DNA of 64,000 nucleotides from contig JAIENU010000022.1 of NCBI GenBank assembly GCA_019751125.1, positions 31,475 through 95,474 of the forward strand, read 5' to 3'. Shown here in pieces: positions 45,269 to 54,190 of this stretch (within the stretch, counting starts at the first letter, position 1; each line of letters opens with the position of its first letter). The notes below the pieces were generated by a model, which saw only the letters and a program-made list of their open reading frames with translations, was not told the DNA's origin and ran no database searches. The translations under genes and the position numbers were made by a program. This DNA comes from Burkholderiales bacterium (lineage in GTDB: Bacteria > Pseudomonadota > Gammaproteobacteria > Burkholderiales > SG8-41).

Positions 45269-45342
45269 GGCGAATAAGTGGGGTCTGAATCAGTTTTATG
45301 AAATCTTACTCCGCTCCATTTCTTTGATTCCCCGGAGATTAT

Positions 45343-45378
45343 ACGTAACCAATTGTTTTTATTGATATTTATTACCAA
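45343..45378 (+). repeat. AT-rich dispersed element, copy 8
   Basis: Plus strand GTAACCAATTGTTTTTATTG followed by ATATTTATTACC, close to consensus. It begins about 14 bases past the tex stop. A perfect TATAAT on the minus strand (45338-45343) abuts it, but with no matching -35. Confidence 0.75.
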
Positions 45379-45391
45379 CCCACCCCTACCC

Positions 45392-47791
45392 TCACCCCTT
45401 GTTCTTCAGCTTCGCAAAAGCCAGCGCCATCGCGCTGGCGGGCTCGCTGTCACGCGCCGATGAACGCGGCTGCGGGCGACGGCCTTCCGGTTTGCCTCGC
45501 CCTTCGCGGTCCGGCGCGCCCTCTCTGGCGCCACCACGCGACTGCCCCGCGCCCGGCGCTTCATCCAGCCGCATGCTCAAGGCGATGCGCTGGCGTTTGA
45601 TGTCCACTTCCATCACTTTCACTTTGACGATCTGCCCCGGCTTGACGACCTCATGCGGGTCTTTGACGAAGCGGTTGGACAGCACCGAGATATGCACCAG
45701 GCCATCCTGATGCACGCCGATGTCGACGAAGGCACCAAAAGCGGCGACATTGGTCACCACACCTTCCAGCACCATGCCGGGCTGCAGATCAGAAATTTTT
45801 TCGACGCCGTCCTGGAACGTTGCCATCTTGAATTCGGGCCGCGGATCGCGCCCCGGTTTTTCCAGCTCGTTCAGGATGTCGCGCACCGTGGGCACACCAA
45901 AACGCTCGTCGGCGAATTCGGCGGGCGACAGTGTCTTCAGCAAGGCCGACTGCCCCATCACCTCGGCCACGCTCTTGCCGATTTTTGCCAGTATCCGCTC
46001 GACCACCGGATAAGCCTCGGGGTGTACGGCAGAGCGATCCAGCGGATTGTCGCCGTCGTTGATGCGCAGGAAACCGGCTGCCTGCTCAAAGGTCTTGGCG
46101 CCGAGGCGCGGCACCTTGAGGATGTTCTCGCGGTTGCGGAACGGCCCGTTGCCATCCCGGTAATCGACGATGTTGCGCGCCAGCGTACTATTGAGGCCCG
46201 ACACCCGCGCCAGCAGCGCCGCCGATGCCGTGTTGACGTCCACACCCACCGCATTGACGCAATCCTCGACGGTGGCATCCAGCGCCCGCGCCAGGGCCCG
46301 CTGATTCACATCGTGCTGGTACTGCCCGACACCGATCGCCTTGGGCTCGATCTTCACCAGCTCGGCCAGCGGGTCCTGCACCCGCCGCGCAATCGACACC
46401 GCGCCACGCAGACTCACATCCAGCTCCGGGAATTCGGCCGCGGCAAACGCCGAGGCTGAATACACCGACGCGCCCGCCTCGCTGACCACAACCTTGGCCA
46501 GCTTGCGCTGCGGCGCCTGCGCCGTGATGCGTTTGATCAGTTCCGCAGCCAGCTTGTCGGTCTCGCGGCTGGCAGTGCCGTTGCCGATGGAAATCAGCTC
46601 GACGCCATGCCGAATGGCGAGGCTGGCCAGCGTGGCCAGAGACCCTTCCCAGTCGTTGCGCGGCACATGCGGATAAATCGTTGCGGTTTCGAGCAACTTG
46701 CCCGTGGCATCCACCACCGCCACTTTGCAGCCGGTGCGCAGGCCGGGATCCAGCCCGAGCACCGCCTTGGAACCCGCGGGCGCGGCCAGCAGCAGGTCAT
46801 GCAGATTGCGCCCAAAAATCTTGATCGCTTCCGCCTCGGCGGTTTCGCGCAATTGCTGCAGCAGTTCACTGCTCAAGTGCCAGTGCGCCTTGACCCGCCA
46901 GGTCCAGTGGCACACCGCGGCCAGCCAGGCATCGGCGGGACGGCCGCGGTTTTCAATGCCGAAAAATTTGGCGATCATCGCCGAGCAGGGATGCGGCACC
47001 AGCGCATCGCGTTCCGCCCCCAGGCCCAGCTCCAGCATCAGCACACCCAGCGTGCGCCCTCGGAACAGAGCCAGCGCGCGGTGCGACGGCACGCTGCGCA
47101 GGGGCTCGGCGTAGGCGTAGTAGTCGCGGAATTTTTCTTCCTCGGCCGTCTCCTTACCCTGGATGACGGTTGAAGTCAGGATCCCTTCGCGCTGCAGATG
47201 GCCGCGCAGCAGGGCCAGCAGTTCCGCCGTTTCCGCAAAACGCTCGGCCAGAATGTCGCGCGCGCCATCCAGCGCGGCCTTGGCATCCGGCACATTGATG
47301 GCCTCGACGCCATCTGCTGCGGGCACCACCTTGATATACCCCGCGGCCTCGGCCTGCGGATCGAACATGGGGTTGGCCAGCAGCGCGTCGGCCAGCGGCT
47401 CCAGCCCGGCCTCAATCGCGATCTGCGCCTTGGTCCGCCGCTTGGGTTTGTACGGCAGGTAAATGTCTTCCAGCGCCTGCTTGGTCACGCAGGCTTCAAT
47501 GGCCTTCTGCAGGTCATCGGTGAGCTTGCCCTGCTCGGCAATCGACGCGAGGATACTGGCGCGGCGGTCCTCCAGCTCACGCAGGTAAATGAGCCGTTCT
47601 TCAAGGTTGCGCAACTGGGTGTCATCCAGATTGCCGGTAGCCTCCTTGCGGTAGCGCGCGATGAAGGGAACCGTGGCGCCTTCATCCAGCAAGGCCGCCG
47701 CCGCGGCGACCTGACTCGGCCGCACACCCAGCTCTGTTGCAATGTTCTGAAGAATCCTCGCCTGCGTTGCAGGTGTTGCCGTGTCGCCCAT
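45392..47791 (-). CDS. tex: Tex transcriptional accessory protein
   Basis: 799 residues, the usual length. Tex N-terminal helices ([30 protein letters not shown]), a YqgF-like RNase-H fold domain ([22 protein letters not shown]), helix-hairpin-helix motifs ([24 protein letters not shown]) and a C-terminal S1 domain ([34 protein letters not shown]) are all visible. It ends in a Gly/Arg/Glu-rich tail. Tex binds nucleic acid and affects transcription and stress tolerance. Confidence 0.97.
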   Translation of the reverse strand: MGDTATPATQARILQNIATELGVRPSQVAAAAALLDEGATVPFIARYRKEATGNLDDTQLRNLEERLIYLRELEDRRASILASIAEQGKLTDDLQKAIEACVTKQALEDIYLPYKPKRRTKAQIAIEAGLEPLADALLANPMFDPQAEAAGYIKVVPAADGVEAINVPDAKAALDGARDILAERFAETAELLALLRGHLQREGILTSTVIQGKETAEEEKFRDYYAYAEPLRSVPSHRALALFRGRTLGVLMLELGLGAERDALVPHPCSAMIAKFFGIENRGRPADAWLAAVCHWTWRVKAHWHLSSELLQQLRETAEAEAIKIFGRNLHDLLLAAPAGSKAVLGLDPGLRTGCKVAVVDATGKLLETATIYPHVPRNDWEGSLATLASLAIRHGVELISIGNGTASRETDKLAAELIKRITAQAPQRKLAKVVVSEAGASVYSASAFAAAEFPELDVSLRGAVSIARRVQDPLAELVKIEPKAIGVGQYQHDVNQRALARALDATVEDCVNAVGVDVNTASAALLARVSGLNSTLARNIVDYRDGNGPFRNRENILKVPRLGAKTFEQAAGFLRINDGDNPLDRSAVHPEAYPVVERILAKIGKSVAEVMGQSALLKTLSPAEFADERFGVPTVRDILNELEKPGRDPRPEFKMATFQDGVEKISDLQPGMVLEGVVTNVAAFGAFVDIGVHQDGLVHISVLSNRFVKDPHEVVKPGQIVKVKVMEVDIKRQRIALSMRLDEAPGAGQSRGGAREGAPDREGRGKPEGRRPQPRSSARDSEPASAMALAFAKLKNKG

Positions 47792-47929
47792 TCCTGTATT
47801 GCTCCCGCTTGTTGCGTCCGGATTTTGATACGCCGTTCAGCGCATCGGACAAAGCGGCGGATTATACGGAAGGCGGTTGCGGAATGGATGCACAAACAAG
47901 TTTGCGAGTCTTAACCAAGCCCCATTTAC

Positions 47930-48412
47930 TCAAACTTCTGGTAGCTCAACTAATGGGTTAGACCGGCTTATATACAGTGGATGTCTTGGCATACCAAGAT
48001 TAGTCACACCGAAACATTTGGGATTACTCAATAGCGGAAGCACGGCGACAAAACGCTCTTTAAAAAGACCATGATTTCCCCAAGCCACAACCGTTAAATC
48101 AGCCTCGCTCGAAGCCGCTCGGAGCCAATCATCATTTTTAGGCCCCACCGGATCTAAGGCTTTTTTTAGATCCTCAGGACTTGTAGCTCTGTATGCAAAA
48201 AGATTTGCAACAATCAAACCGGAAAATCCCCAGTCTCTAGCGAACCCAATACATCTTCGTATAGTAGGATCATCTTTAGACTCATCGGCCGTTGATGGAT
48301 TCAAACAGACAAATAAGACACGACCACCGTTTTTAGAGATTTTCCTCAAAAGTAAATATCGATAAATCCTGTCTTCTGAAAAGATTGCACTATTTAAATC
48401 AAAATTAAGCAT
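47930..48412 (-). CDS. DUF1643 domain protein
   Basis: 160 residues. The DUF1643 pattern is clear: RVLFVCLNPSTADESKDDPTIRRCIGFARDWGFSGLIVANLFAYRATSP and VVAWGNHG. Function is not established; homologues occur in mobile and phage-associated regions and have been considered nucleotide- or DNA-related. It follows the MazG-like gene after 11 bases, forming an operon, and is markedly AT-rich compared with tex and the Bug gene. Confidence 0.88.
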   Translation of the reverse strand: MLNFDLNSAIFSEDRIYRYLLLRKISKNGGRVLFVCLNPSTADESKDDPTIRRCIGFARDWGFSGLIVANLFAYRATSPEDLKKALDPVGPKNDDWLRAASSEADLTVVAWGNHGLFKERFVAVLPLLSNPKCFGVTNLGMPRHPLYISRSNPLVELPEV

Positions 48413-48423
48413 TGAAATAATTT

Positions 48424-49356
48424 TTATACCAATTGCAAATCAGCCTTAACTGATGGGGGCAAATCCTTTAACACAAGCCTTCCAGCCCTCTCCGCCCCCA
48501 AATCAACCTCTACCAAACCCTCTTGTTTTTTACGAATTTCCCTAAATAGCCGATAGCCCTCCAGTATCGCGACCTCCCAGTCTTCGTAAGAGCGGTGCCG
48601 AACCTCCAGCCCAAATGTTAGACGCTCTATTGTTTTAAGAAAACTAAAATCAACATTCTTAACGCCATCAAAAAACTTCACACTCGAAGCATGAGAAAAA
48701 ACAAAAGCAGTTAAAGCCTCTTCTATATTAATTGCACGCGCGCCATCCTCGACCCGATCAACCTCAGGATTACTTTTTCTCTTCCTCCTCAATAACGCAC
48801 GAATGACAGGGGACCATCCCAGATGTGCCGCATTAGACAAATGCAGAACATCATGAAATCGATAACCATCATCAGAGTCAGCGTTATCATCAATTCGATC
48901 ACCGACCTGAATCCACTCATTCTGGTCACTTGGAATAGCAATCATTATTTTTTTAGGTTTTTGCTCACCAACGGGCTCAAAAAAAGCCATCCTAAATTTT
49001 CTTGGAAGCCTCTCAAAAACTGGCATGTCATCATCAAATTGCTTGCCACGAAGTTCATTTGCCCGTCCCCACCTTTCTTTTGTTCTGATTAAGTTCTCAG
49101 AAGCGGAGGCTGATAGCTTAATTCCCTTTCGGGTTGCAATATTCGAGACATACCAAAGAATATCTCCAAGTCTTTGCGAAATCTTCTCCTTAGCATATTC
49201 ATCGGGCAAAGATTTATCCCTATGGCTTTGCTCAATAAATCGATGTAAAACACCAACAGTTTCCGTAAGGTTTAGCAATGCGTGAATGACCTTTTCGGGC
49301 TCATCTGAAAATTGATCAGTCTCCTTCGCCCTGCCCTGAAATTCGTCGATATTCAT
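48424..49356 (-). CDS. MazG-like pyrophosphohydrolase-family protein, probably degenerate N-domain
   Basis: About 310 residues. The N-terminal 90 residues have MazG-like helices (ALLNLTETVGVLHRFIEQ, ISQRLGDILWYVSNIATRKG, ENLIRTKERW). The usual ExxE...ExxD metal motif appears damaged: EAGE-type is ETVG and ELGD-type is RLGD. The C-terminal half (YRFHDVLHLSNAAHLGWSPVIRALLRRKRKS, VEDGARAINIEEALTAFVF) could be a second helical NTPase domain with its own acidic residues. I use the ATG at 49356 (MNIDEFQG, GGGGGTGG upstream); 49368 is also in frame. AT-rich composition marks recent transfer. Confidence 0.65.
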   Translation of the reverse strand: MNIDEFQGRAKETDQFSDEPEKVIHALLNLTETVGVLHRFIEQSHRDKSLPDEYAKEKISQRLGDILWYVSNIATRKGIKLSASASENLIRTKERWGRANELRGKQFDDDMPVFERLPRKFRMAFFEPVGEQKPKKIMIAIPSDQNEWIQVGDRIDDNADSDDGYRFHDVLHLSNAAHLGWSPVIRALLRRKRKSNPEVDRVEDGARAINIEEALTAFVFSHASSVKFFDGVKNVDFSFLKTIERLTFGLEVRHRSYEDWEVAILEGYRLFREIRKKQEGLVEVDLGAERAGRLVLKDLPPSVKADLQLV

Positions 49357-49414
49357 TGCCACCCCCATTCTTTAGAAAACGGTTTTAAGTTTTATTGAAA
49401 TTCATTTTTCTCGG

Positions 49415-49440
49415 AAATAATTATTAAAAACAACGATTAC
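49415..49440 (-). repeat. AT-rich dispersed element, copy 9
   Basis: Minus strand GGGTAATCGTTGTTTTTAAT followed by AATTATTTCC. It begins about 16 bases after the Bug stop and lies upstream of the MazG-like gene; the surroundings are AT-rich, so the right arm is less certain. Confidence 0.55.
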
Positions 49441-49457
49441 CCGCTTCAAGCATCAAA

Positions 49458-50453
49458 TCACTTCACCGGCTTCGTCAACTCAAGTTCCGTCAAGAAAGCC
49501 TTCAACTCCGCATAGTCCGCATCCATGTATTTCCGCGTTTCGGCGGCGTTGCGGTATTCGTTGTCCCAGTTGTTGTCGGCGAGTTCCTTTTTCCAGGCGT
49601 CGGTCTGGGTGAGCTGTTTCATCACGTTGTCCCAGTAGGCGATCTGCGCGGGGGTCATGTTGGGCGGGCCGATCAGGCCGCGCCAGTTGGAGACCACGGC
49701 GTCGGCGCCCTGCTCTTTCCAGGTCGGCACGTTGGCAAAGATGCCGCCGAGGCGCTGCGGTGATGCAATGGCAACGAGGCGGATGGTGCCGGCCTCGACA
49801 TGCTTGCGCATCAGGCCGATCGAGCCGGGCACGGCATCGACATGGCCACCGAGCAGCGCAGTGAGTGCCTGGCCGCCGGACTGGAACACCGGCGTCTTGG
49901 TCTTGCGCAAATCGATGCCTGAAACCTTCAGCGCCATCGCCATGCCCTGGTGGTTGGGATTGCCGAGGCTGGTGGCGACACCGAAGCTCAGCGCGCCGGG
50001 GTCTTTTTTCAGGCGGTCGATCAGCTCGCGGCCGTTCTTGATCGGTGAATCGGCCTTCACCGCGAGCGCGATGTATTCGTCAAACAGGATCGCCAGCGGC
50101 GTGAGGTGGCTGTAGGTCAGCGGCGCACGGCCGGAGATGTGGTTGGTGAGCAGGCTTTTCGAGGCGATGGAGATGAAGTGCCCGTTGCCGGCCTGGCTCT
50201 GAAGATGGGTGTAGGCGATGATGCCGCCACCACCCGGCATGTTCCTCACCGACAGCGGCTGCGCCACCAGCTTGCGCTCCTGCATGATGCCCTGGATCAG
50301 CCGGCCGGTCGCATCCTGCCCGCTGCCGGGCGCGGTGTTGATGATCATCTCCACCGCCCGGTCGGGCTGCCAGGCCTGCGCCTGCGCTGCCGCACCCGCA
50401 AACGCCAGCGCGACACCCGCCAGCACCACTGCAATATTGCGCGTTGCCTTCAT
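49458..50453 (-). CDS. Bug-family tripartite tricarboxylate receptor (TctC-like)
   Basis: About 331 residues. Signal peptide (MKATRNIAVVLAGVALAFAGAAAQAQA), then WQPDRAVEMIINTAPGSGQDATGRLIQG, RNMPGGGGIIAYTHLQS, SFGVATSLGNPNHQGMAMAL. This is the more divergent Bug branch, shared with the receptor at 53178 (both open WxPDR and carry NxPGGGG). GGAGGAGTGACG precedes the ATG at 50453. Confidence 0.9.
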   Translation of the reverse strand: MKATRNIAVVLAGVALAFAGAAAQAQAWQPDRAVEMIINTAPGSGQDATGRLIQGIMQERKLVAQPLSVRNMPGGGGIIAYTHLQSQAGNGHFISIASKSLLTNHISGRAPLTYSHLTPLAILFDEYIALAVKADSPIKNGRELIDRLKKDPGALSFGVATSLGNPNHQGMAMALKVSGIDLRKTKTPVFQSGGQALTALLGGHVDAVPGSIGLMRKHVEAGTIRLVAIASPQRLGGIFANVPTWKEQGADAVVSNWRGLIGPPNMTPAQIAYWDNVMKQLTQTDAWKKELADNNWDNEYRNAAETRKYMDADYAELKAFLTELELTKPVK

Positions 50454-50575
50454 CGTCACTCCTCCAGTGAATACATCGCTCCGGCACTAGCCGGAGTCCA
50501 GTCCCTACCATCCATCCGCTGCCGTTCTTCTGGATGCCGGCTGGCGCCGGCATGACGGCTATGGATACAAAAAAT

Positions 50576-50836
50576 TCAGGCAGCTGACTCCAGCGGCACT
50601 TCCCATCCCGGGAACACCAACACCGCCGGATGGCACTTCAGAGCCTTGGCCAGCACCTTGGCCCGCTCAACCCCGAGGTTGACGCGACCGTTTTCAATGG
50701 CGGACAGCGTCGCCTGCGGAATCCCGGTCAAGGCCGACAACTGACTCTGACTGAGTTCCTGCAATTCGCGCAGGACCTTCACCGATTCGCCAACGGATAC
50801 TTCGATGCGTTTTTTGGCGGGACGAATTTTTTTCAT
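50576..50836 (-). CDS. XRE-family antitoxin-like HTH regulator
   Basis: 86 residues. An XRE helix-turn-helix covers most of the chain: VKVLRELQELSQSQLSALTGIPQATLSAIENGRVNLGVERAKVLAKAL. The short tail (CHPAVLVFPGWEV) is typical of antitoxin-type XRE proteins. It follows the CopG/BrnA-like gene by 17 bases. No toxin gene is adjacent on either side. Confidence 0.88.
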   Translation of the reverse strand: MKKIRPAKKRIEVSVGESVKVLRELQELSQSQLSALTGIPQATLSAIENGRVNLGVERAKVLAKALKCHPAVLVFPGWEVPLESAA

Positions 50837-50853
50837 ACCTGTCGCAAGAAGGG

Positions 50854-51087
50854 TCAGCGCGACTTCACCGCTTCGAGGCGCTCTGCCAGCCAGACCTTGA
50901 TGATCGACTGACGCGTCACGCCCAGCTTGCCGGCCTCACGGTCGAGGGAGTTAATCATCCATGCCGGCAAATTAATACCCACACGCTTGAGTTCCTGATT
51001 GGAGCGTCTCAGCGTTGCCATATCCAGATGATTGATGATGTCGGAACCAGCCGAATCGAAAATCTTGTCGAACTTCCGGGCCTTCAT
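50854..51087 (-). CDS. BrnA/CopG-type antitoxin-like protein
   Basis: 77 residues from the ATG at 51087. MKARKFDKIFDSAGSDIINHLDMATLRR is a BrnA-like N-terminus, and NQELKRVGINLPAWMINSLDREAGKLGVTRQSIIKVWLAERLE is a ribbon-helix-helix. The BrnT-type toxin that normally precedes it is missing; leuD lies 35 bases upstream instead. The Shine-Dalgarno is weak. Confidence 0.82.
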   Translation of the reverse strand: MKARKFDKIFDSAGSDIINHLDMATLRRSNQELKRVGINLPAWMINSLDREAGKLGVTRQSIIKVWLAERLEAVKSR

Positions 51088-51122
51088 ATGAAAAATCCCA
51101 TTTCGCTCGAGGAAACAAACAC

Positions 51123-51734
51123 TCAGTGTAATCCCAACCAAGCCCGCTCCCGGTAATAACCAGCCTCAAACCCCTCAATCTTCGCCGCATATTGCTTGGT
51201 GCGGTCGATCTCATCCAGCCCCTGCAGCAGGCAGCGCTTGCGCACTTCGTGGATGTCAAAACGGTGTGTCTTGCCTTCGAGGTCGGTGACGGTCTGCGCG
51301 GCGAGGTCAACGCTCAGCTTGGCGCCGGGCTGATCCTGCAACTGGCGGCGAATTGCGGCGCATTCGGCTTCGGGCAGGGCCAGCGCGAGCAGGCCGTTCT
51401 TGGCGCAGTTGGCGGCGAAGATGTCGCCGAAGCTCGGCGCAATCACGCAGCGGATGCCGAATTCATACAGCGCATACACGGCCGATTCGCGCGAGGAGCC
51501 GCAGCCGAAGTTGCGGTCAGCGACGATGATGCCGGACTGGTCATAGGGCGCGGCGTTCAGCGCGAACTCGGTCAGCGTGCCGTCGGGCCGGTGGCGCGCG
51601 TCGTAGAACAGGATTTCGCGGTAACGCGGCCCGCGCGGCACCTTGTTGAAGCGTGTCGGGCAGAGCTGGTTGGTGTCGATGTTGGCTTCGTGCATCGGCA
51701 CGGCGATGGCGGTGAGTGTGGTGAAGGGCTGCAT
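51123..51734 (-). CDS. leuD: 3-isopropylmalate dehydratase small subunit (LeuD family)
   Basis: 203 residues from the ATG at 51734 (AGGGAG upstream). LeuD swivel-domain signatures: VPMHEANIDTNQLCPTRFNK, LNAAPYDQSGIIVADRNFGCGSSRESAVYAL, VIAPSFGDIFAANCAKNGLL. With LeuC it isomerises 2- and 3-isopropylmalate or an analogous hydroxyacid. No leuA is nearby and the block adjoins carboxylate transport genes, so a catabolic copy is plausible. Confidence 0.92.
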   Translation of the reverse strand: MQPFTTLTAIAVPMHEANIDTNQLCPTRFNKVPRGPRYREILFYDARHRPDGTLTEFALNAAPYDQSGIIVADRNFGCGSSRESAVYALYEFGIRCVIAPSFGDIFAANCAKNGLLALALPEAECAAIRRQLQDQPGAKLSVDLAAQTVTDLEGKTHRFDIHEVRKRCLLQGLDEIDRTKQYAAKIEGFEAGYYRERAWLGLH

Positions 51735-51751
51735 TCTCGCAACTCCCTGTT

Positions 51752-53158
51752 TTATTTGATGATTTCTCGAACGTCGGTGAACCGCCCCTTGATCGCCGCA
51801 GCCGCCGCCATCGCCGGGCTGACGAGGTGGGTGCGGCCGCCGGGGCCCTGGCGGTTGCGGAAGTTGCGGTTGGAGGTCGAGGCGCAGCGCTCGCCGGGTT
51901 TCAACTGGTCGCCGTTGATCGCGGTGCACAGCGAGCAGCCGGGTTCGCGCCATTCAAAACCGGCGGCGGTGAGTATCTTGTCGAGGCCCTCGGCTTCGGC
52001 CTGGCGCTTCACGGTCTTCGAGCCGGGCACCACCCAGGCCGGCACCAGCGCTTTGCCGTGCTTCGCCACCGCCGCGGCAGCGCGGATGTCTTCGATGCGG
52101 CTGTTGGTGCAGGAGCCGATGAACACGCGGTCGATGGCGATGTCCTGCAGCGGCATGCCCGCCTTGAGGCCCATGTAGTCGAGCGCCATCGCCCAGTCGC
52201 TGCGGCGGCGTTCGTCGGGCGCGGATTTCGGATCGGGCACGGCGCCACCCACCGGGCCGGCCATTTCGGGATTCACGCCCCAGGTCACCATCGGCTCGAT
52301 CTGTGCAGCGTCCAGCGTCACTTCGCGGTCGAACTTCGCACCGGCATCGCTGGGCAGCGACTGCCACAGCGCCATCGCGGCATCCCATTCAGCGCCTTTT
52401 TTCGGCGCCCAGGGGCGGCCGTCCATGTAGGCGAAGGTGGTGTCATCGGGCGCGATCATGCCGCAGCGTGCACCGGCCTCGATCGACATGTTGCACACGG
52501 TCATGCGCCCTTCCATGCTCATGCGGCGGAAGGTGCTGCCGGCGTATTCGAGGGTATGGCCGACACCGCCCTCGGCGCCGATTTTCGCGATCACCGCGAG
52601 GATGATGTCCTTGGGCGCAACGCCGAAGCCGAGTTCACCCTCAACGGTGATGCGCAGGGTTTTCGGCTTGCGCTGCCAGGTGGCCTGCGTTGCCATGACA
52701 TGGGTCATGTCCGAGGCGCCGATGCCGAAGGCAATGCTGCCGAAGGCGCCGTGGGTGGAGGTGTGCGAGTCCGCGCCGCAGATCAGCATGCCGGGCTGGG
52801 TGATGCCCTGCTCCGGCGGCACGATGTGCAGGATGCCCTGCGCCGGATCATCAAAGCCGAAAAGCCGGATGCCGTGGAGTTTGGTGTTCTCGTGCTGGCC
52901 GATCACCATGTTGCGGATTTCATCGACGGCGATGCCGGCAATGCCCTTCTCGCGGCTGGTGGTCGGCACGTAGTGGTCGGTGAAGGCAAACACCTGCTGC
53001 GGCCGCGCCACTTTCTGCTTGCGTTTTTTCAGCGCAGCGAAGGCGTGGGATGAACCTTCGTGGATCAGCGCGCGGTCGACATAGAGGAGGATTTCGCCTT
53101 CCTCCTCGGCCATCACATGGGCATCCCAGATCTTGTCGAACATTGTGCGTGCGGTCAT
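51752..53158 (-). CDS. leuC: 3-isopropylmalate dehydratase large subunit (LeuC family)
   Basis: 468 residues. Aconitase-fold signatures: VFAFTDHYVPT, LICGADSHTSTHGAFGSIAFGIG, VFIGSCTNSRIEDIRAAA and GCSLCTAINGDQLKPGERCASTSNRNF. The Cys in GSCTN and the two in GCSLC are the [4Fe-4S] ligands. The C-terminal region is close to biosynthetic LeuC, so substrate specificity cannot be decided by sequence alone. It is followed by leuD after 17 bases. Confidence 0.94.
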   Translation of the reverse strand: MTARTMFDKIWDAHVMAEEEGEILLYVDRALIHEGSSHAFAALKKRKQKVARPQQVFAFTDHYVPTTSREKGIAGIAVDEIRNMVIGQHENTKLHGIRLFGFDDPAQGILHIVPPEQGITQPGMLICGADSHTSTHGAFGSIAFGIGASDMTHVMATQATWQRKPKTLRITVEGELGFGVAPKDIILAVIAKIGAEGGVGHTLEYAGSTFRRMSMEGRMTVCNMSIEAGARCGMIAPDDTTFAYMDGRPWAPKKGAEWDAAMALWQSLPSDAGAKFDREVTLDAAQIEPMVTWGVNPEMAGPVGGAVPDPKSAPDERRRSDWAMALDYMGLKAGMPLQDIAIDRVFIGSCTNSRIEDIRAAAAVAKHGKALVPAWVVPGSKTVKRQAEAEGLDKILTAAGFEWREPGCSLCTAINGDQLKPGERCASTSNRNFRNRQGPGGRTHLVSPAMAAAAAIKGRFTDVREIIK

Positions 53159-53177
53159 GGCTTGCCTTGATATCGGG

Positions 53178-54146
53178 TTACTTGATCATGCCGAGGTCGA
53201 GCAGGATGGTGCGGTACTCGGCGTGTTCGTCATCGAACAGCTTGCGCGTCTGCGCGCTGTTCAGGTAGTTCGCTTCCCAGGTGTTCTGCTCCAGCGCTTC
53301 CTTCCACGCCGGCGTCGCCACCACCTTCGCCAGCACGCCGTCCCACCACGCGACCTGCGCCGCGGTCATGCCGTGCGGGCCGATCACGCCGCGCCAGGTG
53401 TCCATCACCGCCTTGTAGCCCTGCTCGCTCCAGGTCGGGGTGTCGGCATAGGGGCCGGAAAGGCGTTTCGGCGCAAGCACGCCGATCACCCGGATCTGCC
53501 CGGCCTGCACCATGCGCACCACCGAGGACGGCGTGCCGGTATGGGCGTCGATGTGGCCGCCGAGCAAGGCGGTCACCGCGTCGCCGCCGGAGCCGACCAC
53601 CACGGCCTTGAGCTTGCGCGGATCGATGCCGGCGGCCTTGGCCACCAGCGCGAAGGACATGTGGTTGACGCTGCCGAGCGTGGTTGGCGTTGACACCGCC
53701 AGTGACTGTGGATCCTTGCGCAGGCGGTCGATGAAATCCTGGCCGCGCTTCAAGGATGAATCGGCGCGCACCGCGACCACGGTGTATTCGCTGAACAGGT
53801 TGGCCAGCGCCGTGACCTCGCGGGTTTTGACGGGGCTGCGGCCGTTGATGTCGTTGGCGATCAGGTTCGGCGAATTGATGGCCACAAAATGGCCGTCGCC
53901 GGCATGCTGGTTCAGGTAAACCAGTGACACCGCCCCGCCGCCGCCCGGTTTGTTGTTGACGGTGACCGAGACCGGCGCGAGTTTCTCGTCCTGGATGATT
54001 TTCTGCAGCAGGCGGGCGGTGCGGTCGATGCCGCCGCCGGGTGTAGTCGGCACCACGATTTCAATGGGCCGGTCGGGCTTCCAGCCCTGGGCTTGGGCCA
54101 GACCGGCCGCGGCCAGGGCGATCACCAGCACTGCATTGCGGATCAT
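53178..54146 (-). CDS. Bug-family tripartite tricarboxylate receptor (TctC-like)
   Basis: 322 residues with signal peptide (MIRNAVLVIALAAAGLAQAQ). WKPDRPIEIVVPTTPGGGIDRTARLLQKI, NNKPGGGGAVSLVYLNQ and STPTTLGSVNHMSFALVAKAAG mark the Bug fold. A strong AGGAGGGAGGGG precedes the ATG. It lies in the run tctB-tctA-dehydrogenase-reductase-Bug-leuC-leuD and is the best candidate receptor for the TctAB membrane pair. Confidence 0.93.
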   Translation of the reverse strand: MIRNAVLVIALAAAGLAQAQGWKPDRPIEIVVPTTPGGGIDRTARLLQKIIQDEKLAPVSVTVNNKPGGGGAVSLVYLNQHAGDGHFVAINSPNLIANDINGRSPVKTREVTALANLFSEYTVVAVRADSSLKRGQDFIDRLRKDPQSLAVSTPTTLGSVNHMSFALVAKAAGIDPRKLKAVVVGSGGDAVTALLGGHIDAHTGTPSSVVRMVQAGQIRVIGVLAPKRLSGPYADTPTWSEQGYKAVMDTWRGVIGPHGMTAAQVAWWDGVLAKVVATPAWKEALEQNTWEANYLNSAQTRKLFDDEHAEYRTILLDLGMIK

Positions 54147-54190
54147 TACGCCCCTCCCTCCTTGCGCGTTCAGCCGGAGCCGGCCGCGGT

